From Pedosphaera sp. (GTDB taxonomy: Bacteria; Verrucomicrobiota; Verrucomicrobiia; Limisphaerales; AAA164-E04): a DNA stretch of 64,000 nucleotides. The position numbers were made by a program, and so were the translations under genes. Positions 9,479-20,300 of this stretch are shown here, piece after piece. The notes under the pieces were generated by a model. It was not told the DNA's origin. It ran no database searches and worked only from the letters and a program-made list of their open reading frames with translations. Location: NCBI GenBank assembly GCA_002690655.1, contig NZFL01000012.1, forward strand, positions 127,429-191,428, written 5' to 3'. The number at the start of each line of letters is the position of its first letter. Within the stretch, counting starts at the first letter, position 1.

Positions 9479-10657
9479 TTACCCATTGCCACCATTTTCC
9501 AACAAGCGAAGATAAAGCCTATGAATCGATTCCACCATGGTCTGAACAGTAAAGCGTTTCTTTACCAGATCTTTTCCTGCGTGGCCAAGGCGTTTTCGGA
9601 GGGTCGGATTTTCGAAAAGAGTCACCATCGCATTGATTAATGCGCGCTGATCACCTGGTTGAAGCAAAAACCCGGTTTTACCCGTGATGCAGACTTCCGG
9701 TGAACCGTCTAAGTCATATGCGACCACGGGTTTTCCCGCAGCCATAGCCTGCGGAAGGGCTCTTGGCAACCCTTCCCGTTGAGATAAATGGGTCAGCACA
9801 TCCATGATACCGACCCATTGCGGCACCTCTTCAGGTTTGATCAAGCCAGAGAAAACAACCCTGTTCCTCAATCCCATTTGGTTCAATTGATTGATAAATA
9901 ATTTCTTATGAGGCCCTCCGCCTATCAAAAGCAATTTAAGGTTCGGGATTTTTTGAATCAGACGAGGTAAAACAGAAAATAGTTCCTGATGCCCTTTGAG
10001 ATCGAAGAGTCTTGCAATCTTACCAATAACAAAGTCTGTTTCAAGGATTCCAAGTTTGGCGCGCAGTGCGGCATTGGGATTGGTGGATAAGAATGCATTC
10101 AGGTCGAATCCGCTGTATATCGTCGAATAATTCGAGGGATTCCCTATACCTGCCTGTTGATACTGACGGCACATCGCATCCGCAACACCAATAAAGTGAT
10201 GAGTGGCCCTGCCAGCCATCCGTTCCGCGTTAACAAAAAAAGCATTGGAGAGCGCGTTTTGATAGGAGCCAAAAGAAGGGCCATGAATTGTATGGATGAT
10301 GCATTTTACTCCTGCAGCTTTAGCCGCTAATCTGCCGATAAAACCGGCTTTTCCGCTGTGAGTGTGAACAATATCAGGAAGCGTCTCCTGATACCTTCTT
10401 TTGAGAGAAATGTAGGCTCGAAAATCATGAAGCAGAGACACCGGCCGAATCAGATGAGGTTCAATATGGAAGCGATTCGGAATCTTGCTTAGTTTGAAGT
10501 CCAATGATCCTTCCGAAAGGGATGCGTCTGTGGGACCGGAAATTAACTCGACATCAACGTCGGAGCTCTCATGGAGCCCAAGAACAGTGGATATGGTATT
10601 TTCCTGAGCGCCACCTACGATGAGACGCGTGATGACATGAGATACAAACATTCCCAT
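9479..10657 (-). CDS. Glycosyltransferase family 4
   Basis: The 392-residue GT-B enzyme begins with VSHVITRLIVGGAQENT, the glycine-rich start typical of GT4 enzymes, and has the donor-site segment of the C-terminal domain REGLPRALPQAMAAGKPVVAYDLDGSPE at about residues 290-317, including the acidic E-x7-E-type pair. No membrane segment is evident. It probably transfers a sugar from a nucleotide-sugar donor to a lipid-linked or surface glycan. It lies 15 nt after the DUF2723/TPR membrane protein, which suggests a shared envelope glycan role, although pta follows downstream. Donor and acceptor cannot be told. ATG 10651 is an alternative start. Confidence 0.9.
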   Translation of the reverse strand: MGMFVSHVITRLIVGGAQENTISTVLGLHESSDVDVELISGPTDASLSEGSLDFKLSKIPNRFHIEPHLIRPVSLLHDFRAYISLKRRYQETLPDIVHTHSGKAGFIGRLAAKAAGVKCIIHTIHGPSFGSYQNALSNAFFVNAERMAGRATHHFIGVADAMCRQYQQAGIGNPSNYSTIYSGFDLNAFLSTNPNAALRAKLGILETDFVIGKIARLFDLKGHQELFSVLPRLIQKIPNLKLLLIGGGPHKKLFINQLNQMGLRNRVVFSGLIKPEEVPQWVGIMDVLTHLSQREGLPRALPQAMAAGKPVVAYDLDGSPEVCITGKTGFLLQPGDQRALINAMVTLFENPTLRKRLGHAGKDLVKKRFTVQTMVESIHRLYLRLLENGGNG

Positions 10658-10672
10658 TCCCGATTCTCTGGG

Positions 10673-13552
10673 TCATTCAGCTTTGAGAGCTGCCAGCGTG
10701 GCCTTCACTTTTCCGAATTCACTGGTACCCTTGGGCGCTATTTCAAGGTAAGACTCGTAATGCTTAATCGCTTCAGCAGTATTATTTTTCTGACGGGCAA
10801 TTTCAGCCAGGCCATAATGAACGGCATGACTGTTTTCGATGCGTTCAGAGAGCGTTTTATAGTCAAGGGCAGCTTCATCCAACTGCTCTAATTTAAAGTG
10901 ACAAATCGCTTTGTTGAGCAGAGCAATATTGTTGTTTGGATTTTTTACAAGTGCTTCGGTCAAAGTCTTCACCGCACTTTCAAAATCACCAGCACGCATC
11001 TGTGAAACTGCTTTGGTTTGTCGCGCATTGACGGAACTTGAATTCAAGTTCAAGTGAGTATCACACATGGCTGCAGCTTCTTGATATCTCTCGGTAAACA
11101 AATACACTTGAGCCAAGGTTTCGATAATGGGCTCCGATTTAGGGAAATCCTCACGAGCTTTCAGTAGCAACCCCTCTGCAAGCTCAAATTCCTTGGCACC
11201 CAATGCGTCCTCCTTGTTTGCGTAATATTTATTACCCACACCATAATGCGCGAGAGCTGTCAATCGAGTCACTTCCGCTTTTTGGGATTCGTCCAGATCA
11301 TTACCTGATTGCTCAAGCTGTTTCAAAGTTTCAAGTAGCTCGACAGGTGAACCTAGATTTAACAAAGCTTGTGAGTTTGCCAGCCAAAAATCTGTATTGG
11401 AAGGGTCCAATTCAATACCTCTCCTGAACCTCAGCGCCGCTTGACGAAAGTTACCTCCAGTGAAGAGTTGGATTCCCATTTCATTTTGAAAACGGACTAC
11501 ATCAATTTCACCGTTTGCTTTGAGGATCTGAGCTATCGACCTGAACTTGCCCTGCATCTTGTTCCATTCCTGATCATCGATGATCCCTACAACAGGCTGC
11601 TGATTGGAAAGCAGTTCATTTGCTTCGAGATTGAAATCCGCAGAGGAAATTTTGCTGGAGTATTGTTTGGCAGCAATAAATGCGGCCTTTGCGTCATCCA
11701 ATCGCCCCATACGCTGCAACTTGACACCCCAGTTGTTTCTTTCCATGGCAACCATTCCACCTATGGCGACACACAGCGGCACATCCGATGCAATTCCGTC
11801 AAGGAGAACCTTGAATTCGGTATCGAACGATGCCCAATAAGATTGCATTCTATCAGCATCCTCCTCCGAAAGAGAGGGTGGATAGGGGCTTTTATCTTGC
11901 TCTGTGTAAGCCTGTAACTCCATGATCAGGCCATGATTCCTTGGAAATAAATATTCAAAGTAAATCCCAAAACTCGATTGCATGTAATAAACCGGAGACT
12001 GCTTGATGACGGCTGCAACCAGGTTCAGGACAGACCCTAAACTGATCCTAGGGGGAATATTTTCAGCCCCTAGTGTTTCTTGCCAATCGTTCTTGATATT
12101 TTCATGGGCAATTTTCTGATAAAAACCTGTCGATAATCCTGACGTATCGACGACGGTATAGTTGGATTTTTCATGATCAGGCGACGTTTCCAATGCAAAT
12201 TTAATCATCATCGACCTGAACGGATCATCGACGATCAAAAGTGATTTTTCTTTGGGCAAAGGCTCAATCACCGTGCGAGCGTAGCTTGACAATACATCTC
12301 CGTTTGTCAGCTGAATCGAACTCCAGTTTTTCGCGAGCAAACCAGCAGGCACGCCAATAGCGGCCAACAAAACAAGCCCTTTACATGTCACATTGATAAA
12401 GTTTTCACTTCCTGAGGAACGCTGCTGTCTTGATTTTCTTCGCGAGGGAGCTCCGCTGAAGATAAGTAAAGCGTATCCTGAATAATATCCTACTGCTAAT
12501 GCACCCAGGAAATAAAAGGAAAGGAAAGGTAAGCCCAGACCGCGTACTCGAGGACTGAATGGAGGGTCGAAAGCTACCCAGATGCAGACAGCCAAAAAGA
12601 CCATGTGAATGAGCTTGAACATGAAATTAGTGAGCATGGCTCCCGCAGCGCTCGTATCACCAAAGGTCGAAGGCCACCGAACCCCAATGGCAACAACAGG
12701 AACAATGGACGTCAGAGAAAGTATCAGCACCACACTGCGCTTGAATCCTGTCAGAACTACTTTCTGATTCCCAAGTTGTAACTTTAAATAATCCCAGATA
12801 CCTCCTGAGTCAGGATACTGACCTGAAAGCAATACTGGCAGCAGCAGGTACAAACCCAACCCAAGTAACCCAAGAAATGTTGACTTGAGTAAAAATCGCC
12901 CCTGAAAAAACGCAATTCCCTTTATCCATATCACTGCTCCCAGAAAAAGAGGAAAATAGGCAATCATCGCCCAATTATTGGTAATGGAAGCGCCATACAA
13001 AAACGCAAAGCGAGTCATCCACTTCTCATTTTCCCCAATACGGTATTCCAGCAAACAACGAATGAGGTAAGCAAACATCAGCAGATCAATCATTTCACCT
13101 GTCGCTGATGTAGCATGCTCCCAGAAACTGAGCTGCAAGCCGCATATTAACGCGGCAAATATGGGAGGTACCCACGCCAAAGGTGAGCTAAGCAGCGAAA
13201 AATCACTTTGCTCGCGAACACGTTGATCGCGTGTTCTGTCATGCGGTAGTAGAGAAACTGCTTTAGCCAGATTAAACAGGGTCAACGCAGCCAGAATAAC
13301 GGTCAATACATTCATTGCACCGGGCTGCGAGCTGATGGAAAGAAAACTAATCGGCAAGGTCAACAAATAGAATACGGGTGCCTGAATACTTGGCGACCAA
13401 TCCCAACCTGTTACTTTCCCTATGACAGGCAGGCTGGAGGTCGTCACGGATTGACTCATGGTTAACAGGAAAAATACCAATGCTACTCCCCCAATAATCC
13501 AAGGCAGTTTCCTTTGTACAAAATTCATCGGTGTTGATTCAGTCTGGTCCAT
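10673..13552 (-). CDS. DUF2723 polytopic membrane protein with C-terminal TPRs
   Basis: The 959-residue protein has an N-terminal membrane half (about residues 14-420) with ten or so hydrophobic segments, including a SFWEHATSATGEMIDLLMFA stretch typical of DUF2723, a glycosyltransferase-C-like family. The second half is soluble and ends in TPR-like repeats from about residue 680 (FRQAALRFRRGIELDPSNTD, FESAVKTLTEALVKNPNN, NTAEAIKHYESYLEIAP). It is the first gene of the five-gene minus-strand run, upstream of a GT4 glycosyltransferase. A role in transferring sugars from a polyprenyl donor is inferred from the fold family; the TPRs probably bind a protein partner. Confidence 0.85.
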   Translation of the reverse strand: MDQTESTPMNFVQRKLPWIIGGVALVFFLLTMSQSVTTSSLPVIGKVTGWDWSPSIQAPVFYLLTLPISFLSISSQPGAMNVLTVILAALTLFNLAKAVSLLPHDRTRDQRVREQSDFSLLSSPLAWVPPIFAALICGLQLSFWEHATSATGEMIDLLMFAYLIRCLLEYRIGENEKWMTRFAFLYGASITNNWAMIAYFPLFLGAVIWIKGIAFFQGRFLLKSTFLGLLGLGLYLLLPVLLSGQYPDSGGIWDYLKLQLGNQKVVLTGFKRSVVLILSLTSIVPVVAIGVRWPSTFGDTSAAGAMLTNFMFKLIHMVFLAVCIWVAFDPPFSPRVRGLGLPFLSFYFLGALAVGYYSGYALLIFSGAPSRRKSRQQRSSGSENFINVTCKGLVLLAAIGVPAGLLAKNWSSIQLTNGDVLSSYARTVIEPLPKEKSLLIVDDPFRSMMIKFALETSPDHEKSNYTVVDTSGLSTGFYQKIAHENIKNDWQETLGAENIPPRISLGSVLNLVAAVIKQSPVYYMQSSFGIYFEYLFPRNHGLIMELQAYTEQDKSPYPPSLSEEDADRMQSYWASFDTEFKVLLDGIASDVPLCVAIGGMVAMERNNWGVKLQRMGRLDDAKAAFIAAKQYSSKISSADFNLEANELLSNQQPVVGIIDDQEWNKMQGKFRSIAQILKANGEIDVVRFQNEMGIQLFTGGNFRQAALRFRRGIELDPSNTDFWLANSQALLNLGSPVELLETLKQLEQSGNDLDESQKAEVTRLTALAHYGVGNKYYANKEDALGAKEFELAEGLLLKAREDFPKSEPIIETLAQVYLFTERYQEAAAMCDTHLNLNSSSVNARQTKAVSQMRAGDFESAVKTLTEALVKNPNNNIALLNKAICHFKLEQLDEAALDYKTLSERIENSHAVHYGLAEIARQKNNTAEAIKHYESYLEIAPKGTSEFGKVKATLAALKAE

Positions 13553-13660
13553 AATGCTATTGATGTTAAGAAAAACCCATGTGGTTCATCTTGGCAAGGC
13601 TATCTTGAGTCTAAAAATATTGATTTTACTGACTTTTCAGTTGTAGGAATCTAGCGTCAA

Positions 13661-14563
13661 TCATGGAATTAGAGATCCAGCAAGACCGCACATGTAAGCT
13701 TCAATAAGCTCTGCCAGAGCATCGCTATATCCTCCCTCAAGAACACTGAAAGCGGGTATGCCTGCATCCGAAATTTGCTTTCCTATCCATTCGAAGTCTT
13801 CCTTCTCCAATAGCTCTTGAGCAATGGGATCGTCAGCAAACGCATCAAATCCGGCAGACACGCCCAACAAATCTGGTTTGAATGCTTTGATATCCTCCAG
13901 GGCCTGCACAAGGCCTTTTCTGTATTCAAGAGGAGGAGTGAATGGTTTTTGCGGGTAATTGCGGCAATTCGGTGGGCGATGCTGTAATCCAGTACCTGGA
14001 TAACAGGGTGATTGGTGAATAGAGGCAAAAAGAACATTTTCATTTCCGTGTAAAATATCTTCAGTGCCGTTGCCGTGATGCACATCAAAATCCAATACCG
14101 CCGTGCGCAGGCCGTAACTGTTCATTCCATTGAGGATCGCAATGGCCATTGAGCCCAAATAGCAAAAACCCATGGCTCTTTCCCTTGTCGCATGGTGTCC
14201 CGGCGGACGCATTAGACTGAAAGCATGCCGCCCCTTACGAGCTGATTCCATGGCGTCCAGAGCCGCACCTGCGGCTCTGAGTGCGTGTCTCTCTATGTCC
14301 TCATACCAAGGCGTATCTCGATCAAAATCATGATTCGATTCTCGCAAGTTTTTTAAGTGCACAGCTGAATGAGCCAAACGAATTGCAGCCTCAGGAGCTG
14401 CCGCAGGTAGACGCCATTCTAAAGACAAGCTTGACTGCTTCTTAAGTCTTTTGGCAGTCATGGTGACTCGATCAGGCCGCTCGGGGTGTCCAGGTGAGGC
14501 GTAGTCTGCACAACGCTCGTCATAAAACACGATCATTGATTCATCATTCATCAGGCAAATCAT
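13661..14563 (-). CDS. Histone deacetylase / acetylpolyamine amidohydrolase family protein
   Basis: The 300-residue zinc hydrolase has the deacetylase motifs HPERPDRV at about 21-28, MRPPGHHATRERAMGFCYLGS near 117-137 with the catalytic HH pair, DFDVHHGNGTEDIL near 159-172 with zinc ligands D and H, GVSAGFDAFADDP near 239-251 with the third ligand, and LEGGY near 279. Bacterial members remove acetyl groups from polyamines or small molecules, or from protein lysines; the substrate cannot be told here. It is transcribed away from trpE with 108 nt between starts. The first ATG is used because GGAA precedes it; ATG 14536 gives the more usual N-terminus. Confidence 0.9.
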   Translation of the reverse strand: MICLMNDESMIVFYDERCADYASPGHPERPDRVTMTAKRLKKQSSLSLEWRLPAAAPEAAIRLAHSAVHLKNLRESNHDFDRDTPWYEDIERHALRAAGAALDAMESARKGRHAFSLMRPPGHHATRERAMGFCYLGSMAIAILNGMNSYGLRTAVLDFDVHHGNGTEDILHGNENVLFASIHQSPCYPGTGLQHRPPNCRNYPQKPFTPPLEYRKGLVQALEDIKAFKPDLLGVSAGFDAFADDPIAQELLEKEDFEWIGKQISDAGIPAFSVLEGGYSDALAELIEAYMCGLAGSLIP

Positions 14564-14671
14564 AGACTTGTTTCCGCTGCATGACGATCTCAGATGAAAT
14601 CATACAATTTCCGAGCAATCACGATAACTAGGACATTTTCCTGCTGGATGTTGATGCTAATTCAAGATTAA

Positions 14672-16216
14672 ATGCACTCAAAGATGTTCTATCCGGAGAC
14701 AAAACAATTCATCGATCTTGCCGAAAAGGGAAATTTGATTCCTGTTACACGAACTGTGTTGGCCGATTTTGACACCCCTTGCTCTGCCTACCAGAAATTG
14801 AGAGGACAGGGTGAATCCTTTCTGTTTGAATCTGTTGAGGGAGGAGAACACCTGGGGCGATATTCCTTCGTAGGTTGCAATCCAAGAGCTGTCATCAAAC
14901 AAAAAGGAGATCAAATTGAGGTCATTCAGAATGGCAAGGTTCTCAATCATTATCAAGTGGTGGGAGCACTGGCTTCCTCCCTCAAGGAAAATGAGGTTCG
15001 TGACGGACTTGAGGCAGTTGAGAAAACTCTCAAACAGTTTCGCTATGTTCCAACGACTGAATCAGATTTCCGTTTCTCAGGTGGAGCGATTGGTTTTCTG
15101 GGTTATGAATATATTCATGATATCGAACCTATCGTCCCCCGCCCTGCTCACAACGAGCTAAACACGCCAACAATGTATTTCTTGATTGCGGATCAACTAC
15201 TGGTTTTCGATCGTGTCTCACAGACCATCACAGTCATCGTCAACGCTTACGTTAAAAACCCTCAGAATGCGCTGGATGAATATGAAAATGCCTGCGAGGA
15301 AATTAACAGGCTCCTTTCCCTTCTGGAGCAACCCTGTCAATACAAACCCGCCACCTTCCTGAAATCGCCTGAGCCTGCATCATTTGAGTCCAATATGGAG
15401 AAAGACCGTTTTCTTGATAACGTGGACCAAGCCAAAAAGTATATTACTGCGGGCGACATCATTCAGGTCGTCGGATCGCAAAGGTTTTCGGCCCCTCTCA
15501 ACGCCTCACCTCTGGAAGTCTATCGTGCTGCAAGGTCCATTAATCCTTCCCCTTACATGTTTCTGCTTGAGTTGGATGAATTCTCGCTCGTAGGTGCCTC
15601 ACCTGAGATACATGTGCGTTGTGAGGATAAGCGAGTTGAAATCCGCCCCATAGCAGGCACCCGCCCACGAGGAGCCACGCGACAACAGGATCTTGCTCAT
15701 GAGAAAGATTTACTGGCCGATCCAAAGGAACGAGCCGAACACGTCATGCTCGTGGATTTAGCGAGAAACGATATTGGCCGAGTTTGTGATTTCAGTTCCG
15801 TCGAGGTCAAAGACCTGATGATCATAGAACGCTACAGCCACGTGATGCACATCGTGTCCCAGGTTGAGGGCTGCTTATCAGAGGGGAAAACACCTTATGA
15901 CCTGATCCGAGCCACGTTCCCTGCCGGAACCTTGAGTGGTGCTCCCAAGATTCGTGCGATGCAAATCATTTCGGAAATGGAGCAAACAACCCGTGGACCA
16001 TACGGAGGCTGTGTGGGTTATTTTTCTTTCAGCGGAAATCTTGACTGCTGTATCACGATTCGAACGGCATTGATCAAGGATGACCGGATATACGTTCAGG
16101 CAGGAGGCGGTTGGGTCAGCGATTCTGTCCCTGAAAGCGAGTATGAGGAAACCGTCAACAAGGCCAAAGCCATGCTGAAAGCCGTTGCACTTGCCGAATC
16201 TTTCACTGAGAAATGA
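14672..16216 (+). CDS. trpE: Anthranilate synthase component I
   Basis: The 514-residue chorismate-using enzyme makes anthranilate with a glutamine amidotransferase partner, the first step of tryptophan synthesis. The N-terminal regulatory domain has FLFESVEGGEHLGRYSF (about 49-65), equivalent to the tryptophan feedback site. The chorismate-binding domain shows GDIIQVVGSQRF, IRPIAGTRPRG, DPKERAEHVMLVDLARND and TFPAGTLSGAPK, all with intact key residues. No trpG or other trp genes follow; instead the stop overlaps the start of an RND efflux adaptor by 4 nt (ATGA). I saw no Trp-rich leader peptide or attenuator in the 108 nt upstream. Confidence 0.96.
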   Translation: MHSKMFYPETKQFIDLAEKGNLIPVTRTVLADFDTPCSAYQKLRGQGESFLFESVEGGEHLGRYSFVGCNPRAVIKQKGDQIEVIQNGKVLNHYQVVGALASSLKENEVRDGLEAVEKTLKQFRYVPTTESDFRFSGGAIGFLGYEYIHDIEPIVPRPAHNELNTPTMYFLIADQLLVFDRVSQTITVIVNAYVKNPQNALDEYENACEEINRLLSLLEQPCQYKPATFLKSPEPASFESNMEKDRFLDNVDQAKKYITAGDIIQVVGSQRFSAPLNASPLEVYRAARSINPSPYMFLLELDEFSLVGASPEIHVRCEDKRVEIRPIAGTRPRGATRQQDLAHEKDLLADPKERAEHVMLVDLARNDIGRVCDFSSVEVKDLMIIERYSHVMHIVSQVEGCLSEGKTPYDLIRATFPAGTLSGAPKIRAMQIISEMEQTTRGPYGGCVGYFSFSGNLDCCITIRTALIKDDRIYVQAGGGWVSDSVPESEYEETVNKAKAMLKAVALAESFTEK

Positions 16217-17379
16217 GATCTCACTCCCAAAGGAATGGTTGGCAAGTCGCGCTGACGATGATCGTTCTTCTGATTGCAGCAGGCATTGCCTATCTCCTAC
16301 TCGAATCCGGCCCGAAAGTACTGCCAGATGATGAAACTCCGGTTGCAAAAATGGTGAAGGTGCGGAAGATTTTGCCTGACCGCTATCCTATTTTTATTTC
16401 CGCATACGGTACGGTCATACCCGCGCGGAGATTGACCATAGAACCTGAAGTCACCGGACTTGTCACCCGCCAGCATCAAAGCCTGACCCCGGGCGGAAAG
16501 ATCATGGAAGGAGAAGAGTTGTTCGCCATCGACCCCACCATGACGGAACTCGCTGTCAAGGAAAGCAACGCTGCACTGATGCGTGCCGAAGTGAACCTGA
16601 AAGAGGCTCAACGAAAATCCAAACAAGCACAGAACCTTGCGAGTAACGCTTTGATTCCAGATACAGAGCTAATTTCCCTCGAAGCCGAAGCACTCGTGCA
16701 GGAAGCTGAAGTAGCACGATTAAGCATTGCTAGAGAACGCAATATTGAATTACTCAAACGCCATTTGATCAAGTCACCATTCAATGCCGTTGTCCTCGAA
16801 GAAAACCTTGAGATCGGACAACGCATCAACCCCGGCTATTCAGCTGCCACTCTGATTGGCGCTGATGAATATTGGATTCAGGTTTCACTTCCGGTAGATC
16901 AGATCCGTCATATCCAACTGCCGAAAGATTCCAAACAAGGAGCCAGAGCCAGTATTTTCCTGACATCAGGTGGGGGGAAGCAATTTGCGGGAAACGGCAG
17001 GGTGATCGGTCTTAGAGGCGATTTAGAGCGCGAGGGAAGGATGGCACGGTTACTCATTTCATTCTCTCATAATGAGGCAGCCAGCGCATCCCGCAAAGTA
17101 GCCCCGCTACTCATCGGAAGTTACGTGCGTGTCGATATCGAAGCAGGCGAAATCAACGATTGCCTCGCAATTCGCCAGGCTTCCCTTAGATCCAACAATC
17201 GCATCTGGGTAGTGGACACTTCCAGTAAATTGCAAATCCGGGATGTTGAAATCCTGTGGAACATGGACGATATGGTCTACGTATCCAATGCGATGCAACC
17301 GGGTGAAACATTAATTGTCAGTCCACTTCGTTCTGCTGTACCGGGCACGATCATCAACGCGCAGCCTCTGAACGAATGA
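16213..17379 (+). CDS. RND efflux periplasmic adaptor (membrane fusion protein)
   Basis: The 388-residue protein has an N-terminal membrane anchor at about residues 11-31 and then the lipoyl / alpha-hairpin / beta-barrel order of HlyD-like adaptors: ARRLTIEPEVTGLVTRQHQ, a coiled-coil stretch rich in Ala/Glu/Lys (about 110-180), HLIKSPFNAVVLEENLEIGQ and a C-terminal membrane-proximal domain. It should bridge the RND pump encoded next to an outer-membrane channel. Its start overlaps the trpE stop by 4 nt and its own stop overlaps the pump start by 4 nt, so translation of the three genes is probably coupled. Substrate unknown. Confidence 0.92.
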   Translation: MRSHSQRNGWQVALTMIVLLIAAGIAYLLLESGPKVLPDDETPVAKMVKVRKILPDRYPIFISAYGTVIPARRLTIEPEVTGLVTRQHQSLTPGGKIMEGEELFAIDPTMTELAVKESNAALMRAEVNLKEAQRKSKQAQNLASNALIPDTELISLEAEALVQEAEVARLSIARERNIELLKRHLIKSPFNAVVLEENLEIGQRINPGYSAATLIGADEYWIQVSLPVDQIRHIQLPKDSKQGARASIFLTSGGGKQFAGNGRVIGLRGDLEREGRMARLLISFSHNEAASASRKVAPLLIGSYVRVDIEAGEINDCLAIRQASLRSNNRIWVVDTSSKLQIRDVEILWNMDDMVYVSNAMQPGETLIVSPLRSAVPGTIINAQPLNE

Positions 17380-20300
17380 TGAAACAGGAAAGGGAAGCGA
17401 ACACATCCGAATCCGGCTTTCAAGGTTTGCTCACCTGGTTTGCCAAAAACCATGTCGCTGCCAATTTACTGATGTTAGCGGTGATTGTCATAGGGCTGAT
17501 TGTTTCCCTCAATATCCGACAGGAGATCTACCCGACTTTTACTTTGGATGTGGTTGAGATTTCCATGGAGTACCGGGGGGCAAGTCCCGAGGAAGTCGAA
17601 CAATCCATCATTCTTCCGATCGAATCAGAACTGCGTTCAATGGAGATCGTTCGGGAAATTACAGGCACTGCGAGCGAAGGGAATGCCCGCATTCTGGCTG
17701 AGCTGATTCCCGGTTCAGATCGCAATCGGGGCCTTCAGGAAATTACGGCCGCGGTCCAGCGCATCAACCTCTTTCCGGAGGATGCGGAACCTCCCGTCAT
17801 TGCTCTGGATAACGGCCGACGTCGCGGTGTCATGTATCTTTCAATCTACGGAGATCTGGACGCCAAGGGATTGCTCGAATTTGCCAGGGAGATGGAGGAC
17901 AAGTTACTCTCACTTCCCGAGATTTCCTTGATCGAATTAAGAGGGGTCCGTAGCCCTGAAGTCCATATTGAGGTCCCACAAGCCAGACTCAGATCCATGG
18001 GACTCAGGTTAAATGACATTGCTGAGGCGGTCGATGATGCGGCTTTGGACGTACCTGCGGGTTCCATCAGGACAGCCGGCGGTGATTACCTGCTGAAAAC
18101 CAAGGAGCGCAAGGAATTGGCTCGAGAATTCGAATCCATTCCGATCATCAGCAGAGCAGATGGCACGAAAGTTCGATTGAAAGATATTGCCCTTGTTAAA
18201 GATGATTTTGAGGAATCAGAACGAGAATCCTATTTTAACGGCCGTCCTTCCATCTGGCTGGCTGTCTACAGTTCGGAAACTCAATCTCCACTCACAGTCG
18301 CTCGTGCCGTACGTCAATTCATTGAGAGTGAAAAAAATCAACTACCAGACTCGGTTGGCATCACCATTACCTTTGACCGGTCAGATGATTATGAGGAACG
18401 CATCAACATGCTTCTCACCAATGGAGCAATCGGCCTCCTCCTGGTGATCCTGGCATTGGGGTTATTCCTGGAGCTTCGGGTTGCTTTTTGGACAACCGCA
18501 GGCATTCCGGTTTCAATTCTGGGTTCATTGTTCCTGCTCCCTGCCATGGACGCCAGCATCAACATGATTTCTCTGTTTGGATTCATTGTGACACTCGGGA
18601 TTGTGGTGGATGATGCCGTCGTTGTGGGAGAAGAGATCTTTCATAAAATGTCTCTGGGTAAGAGCCGCATGCAGGCAGCTGTAGAAGGAGTCCAACTGAT
18701 GGCCAAACCTGTCTTATTTGCGGTGAGCACCAATATCATTGCGTTCCTTCCACTCCTCTTCGTGCCCGGGGAAACTGGGCGTTTCTTTTACGTACTGCCT
18801 GCGGTCGTGATTGCTGTGTTTACCGTTTCCTTGATAGAGTGTCTCCTCATACTGCCTGCCCACCTTGCGCAGAAAAATAAAAGATCCGTTTTCAAGCTTT
18901 ATAATCAGTTTCATGCCTGGCAGACACGGCTGCGCGTTCGGATCGATGATCTGATCGACCGCTGGTACAACCCGGTGATACATTTGGTCATCAAGCAGAG
19001 ATATCTGACCTGTGCCTTGTCCATCGGCGCGTTCCTTATCATCCTGGGATATACTTTCAGTGGCCGTATCGACTTCACCTTTCGCCCGTCAATTGAAACT
19101 CCCTTTGTGCAGGCGGAGATCGAAATGCCATCCGGCACTCCCACCGAGCGAACACGCGAGGTAGCGTTTCTAATAGAAGAAGCCGCACGCAAAACCATCG
19201 ATAAACTGGGTGAAGAAGACATATTGATCGGCATCACCACTTCCGTTGCTGAACGAAGCTCAAATGGAGGGGAAGTCTCCGTCCGGCTGGTCCCACAAAG
19301 TGAAAGAAAGGTTACTCCTGGAGAGTTCGCCCAGTTGTGGCGAAAAGAGTTCCCAGCCTTACCGGATGTTGAATCGGTCTTTTTTGATTATTTGATCGGC
19401 CCTGGCGGTTCAGCTGAAATCGATATTCAAATTTCTCACCCAGAGGTGGAAGTTCTGCGTAAAGCTGCTGCAGAAGTTGCAAAAGCCATAGGGAAATACC
19501 CAGGAGTTGAAGACGTGCGAAAGGGCTTTGGCAGGGAAATGCCTCAATTCAATTTCGAAATCACCCCGGAAGGAAGGAGCCTCGGCATCACTGCACGCGA
19601 ATTGGGGCAACAAATACGTCACGCTTTTTATGGTGCCGAGGCACTTCGCCAGCCGATGGATCGTGAAGAATTACGTGTCATGGTCAAATTCCCCGAATCA
19701 GAAAGACGCACACTGAGCGGGCTGGAAAATTTATTGATCCGCGTGCCTCGTGGAGGTGAGATCCCTTTGCGACAGGCAGCAAAAATTGAATTAACAGACG
19801 CGCCGGCTCGTATCACGCGTGTCGATGGAGGCAGGGTCATCAATGTCACCGCCAATGTCGTCCCCGGAATTACCACGGGCAATAAAGTGCTTGGTTCTTT
19901 TGAAAAAACTGAACTCCCACAAATCCTCAAGCGATATCCACAACTCCGTCACTCTTTCGAAGGGGAACAACGTGAACAACGTGAAGCGATGAACAATCTT
20001 TCATGGGGATTGCTGGCTTCCCTTTTTGCCATCTATGCGATCATGGCGTCTCTTCTCAGGAGTTATCTCCAAGCGATGGTCGTCCTGTTGATGCTTCCCT
20101 TGAGTCTGGCGGGAGCAGTGCTGGGTCATATTATCATGGGATTTGATCTCAGCGTATTCAGTGTCTTTGGCATGATTGCACTGTGCGGGATGGTGGTGAA
20201 TGGTGCTTTTGTGCTGGAACTCACCCGGGATCAATATCTCAAACAAGGTAAATCTCCAATAGATGCCGTCATCCTGGCCGCTCAACGTCGATTTCGCCCG

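Noticed and set aside
14564-14671. Possible trp attenuator before trpE
   Set aside because: No short peptide with tandem Trp codons and no terminator-like hairpin were seen.
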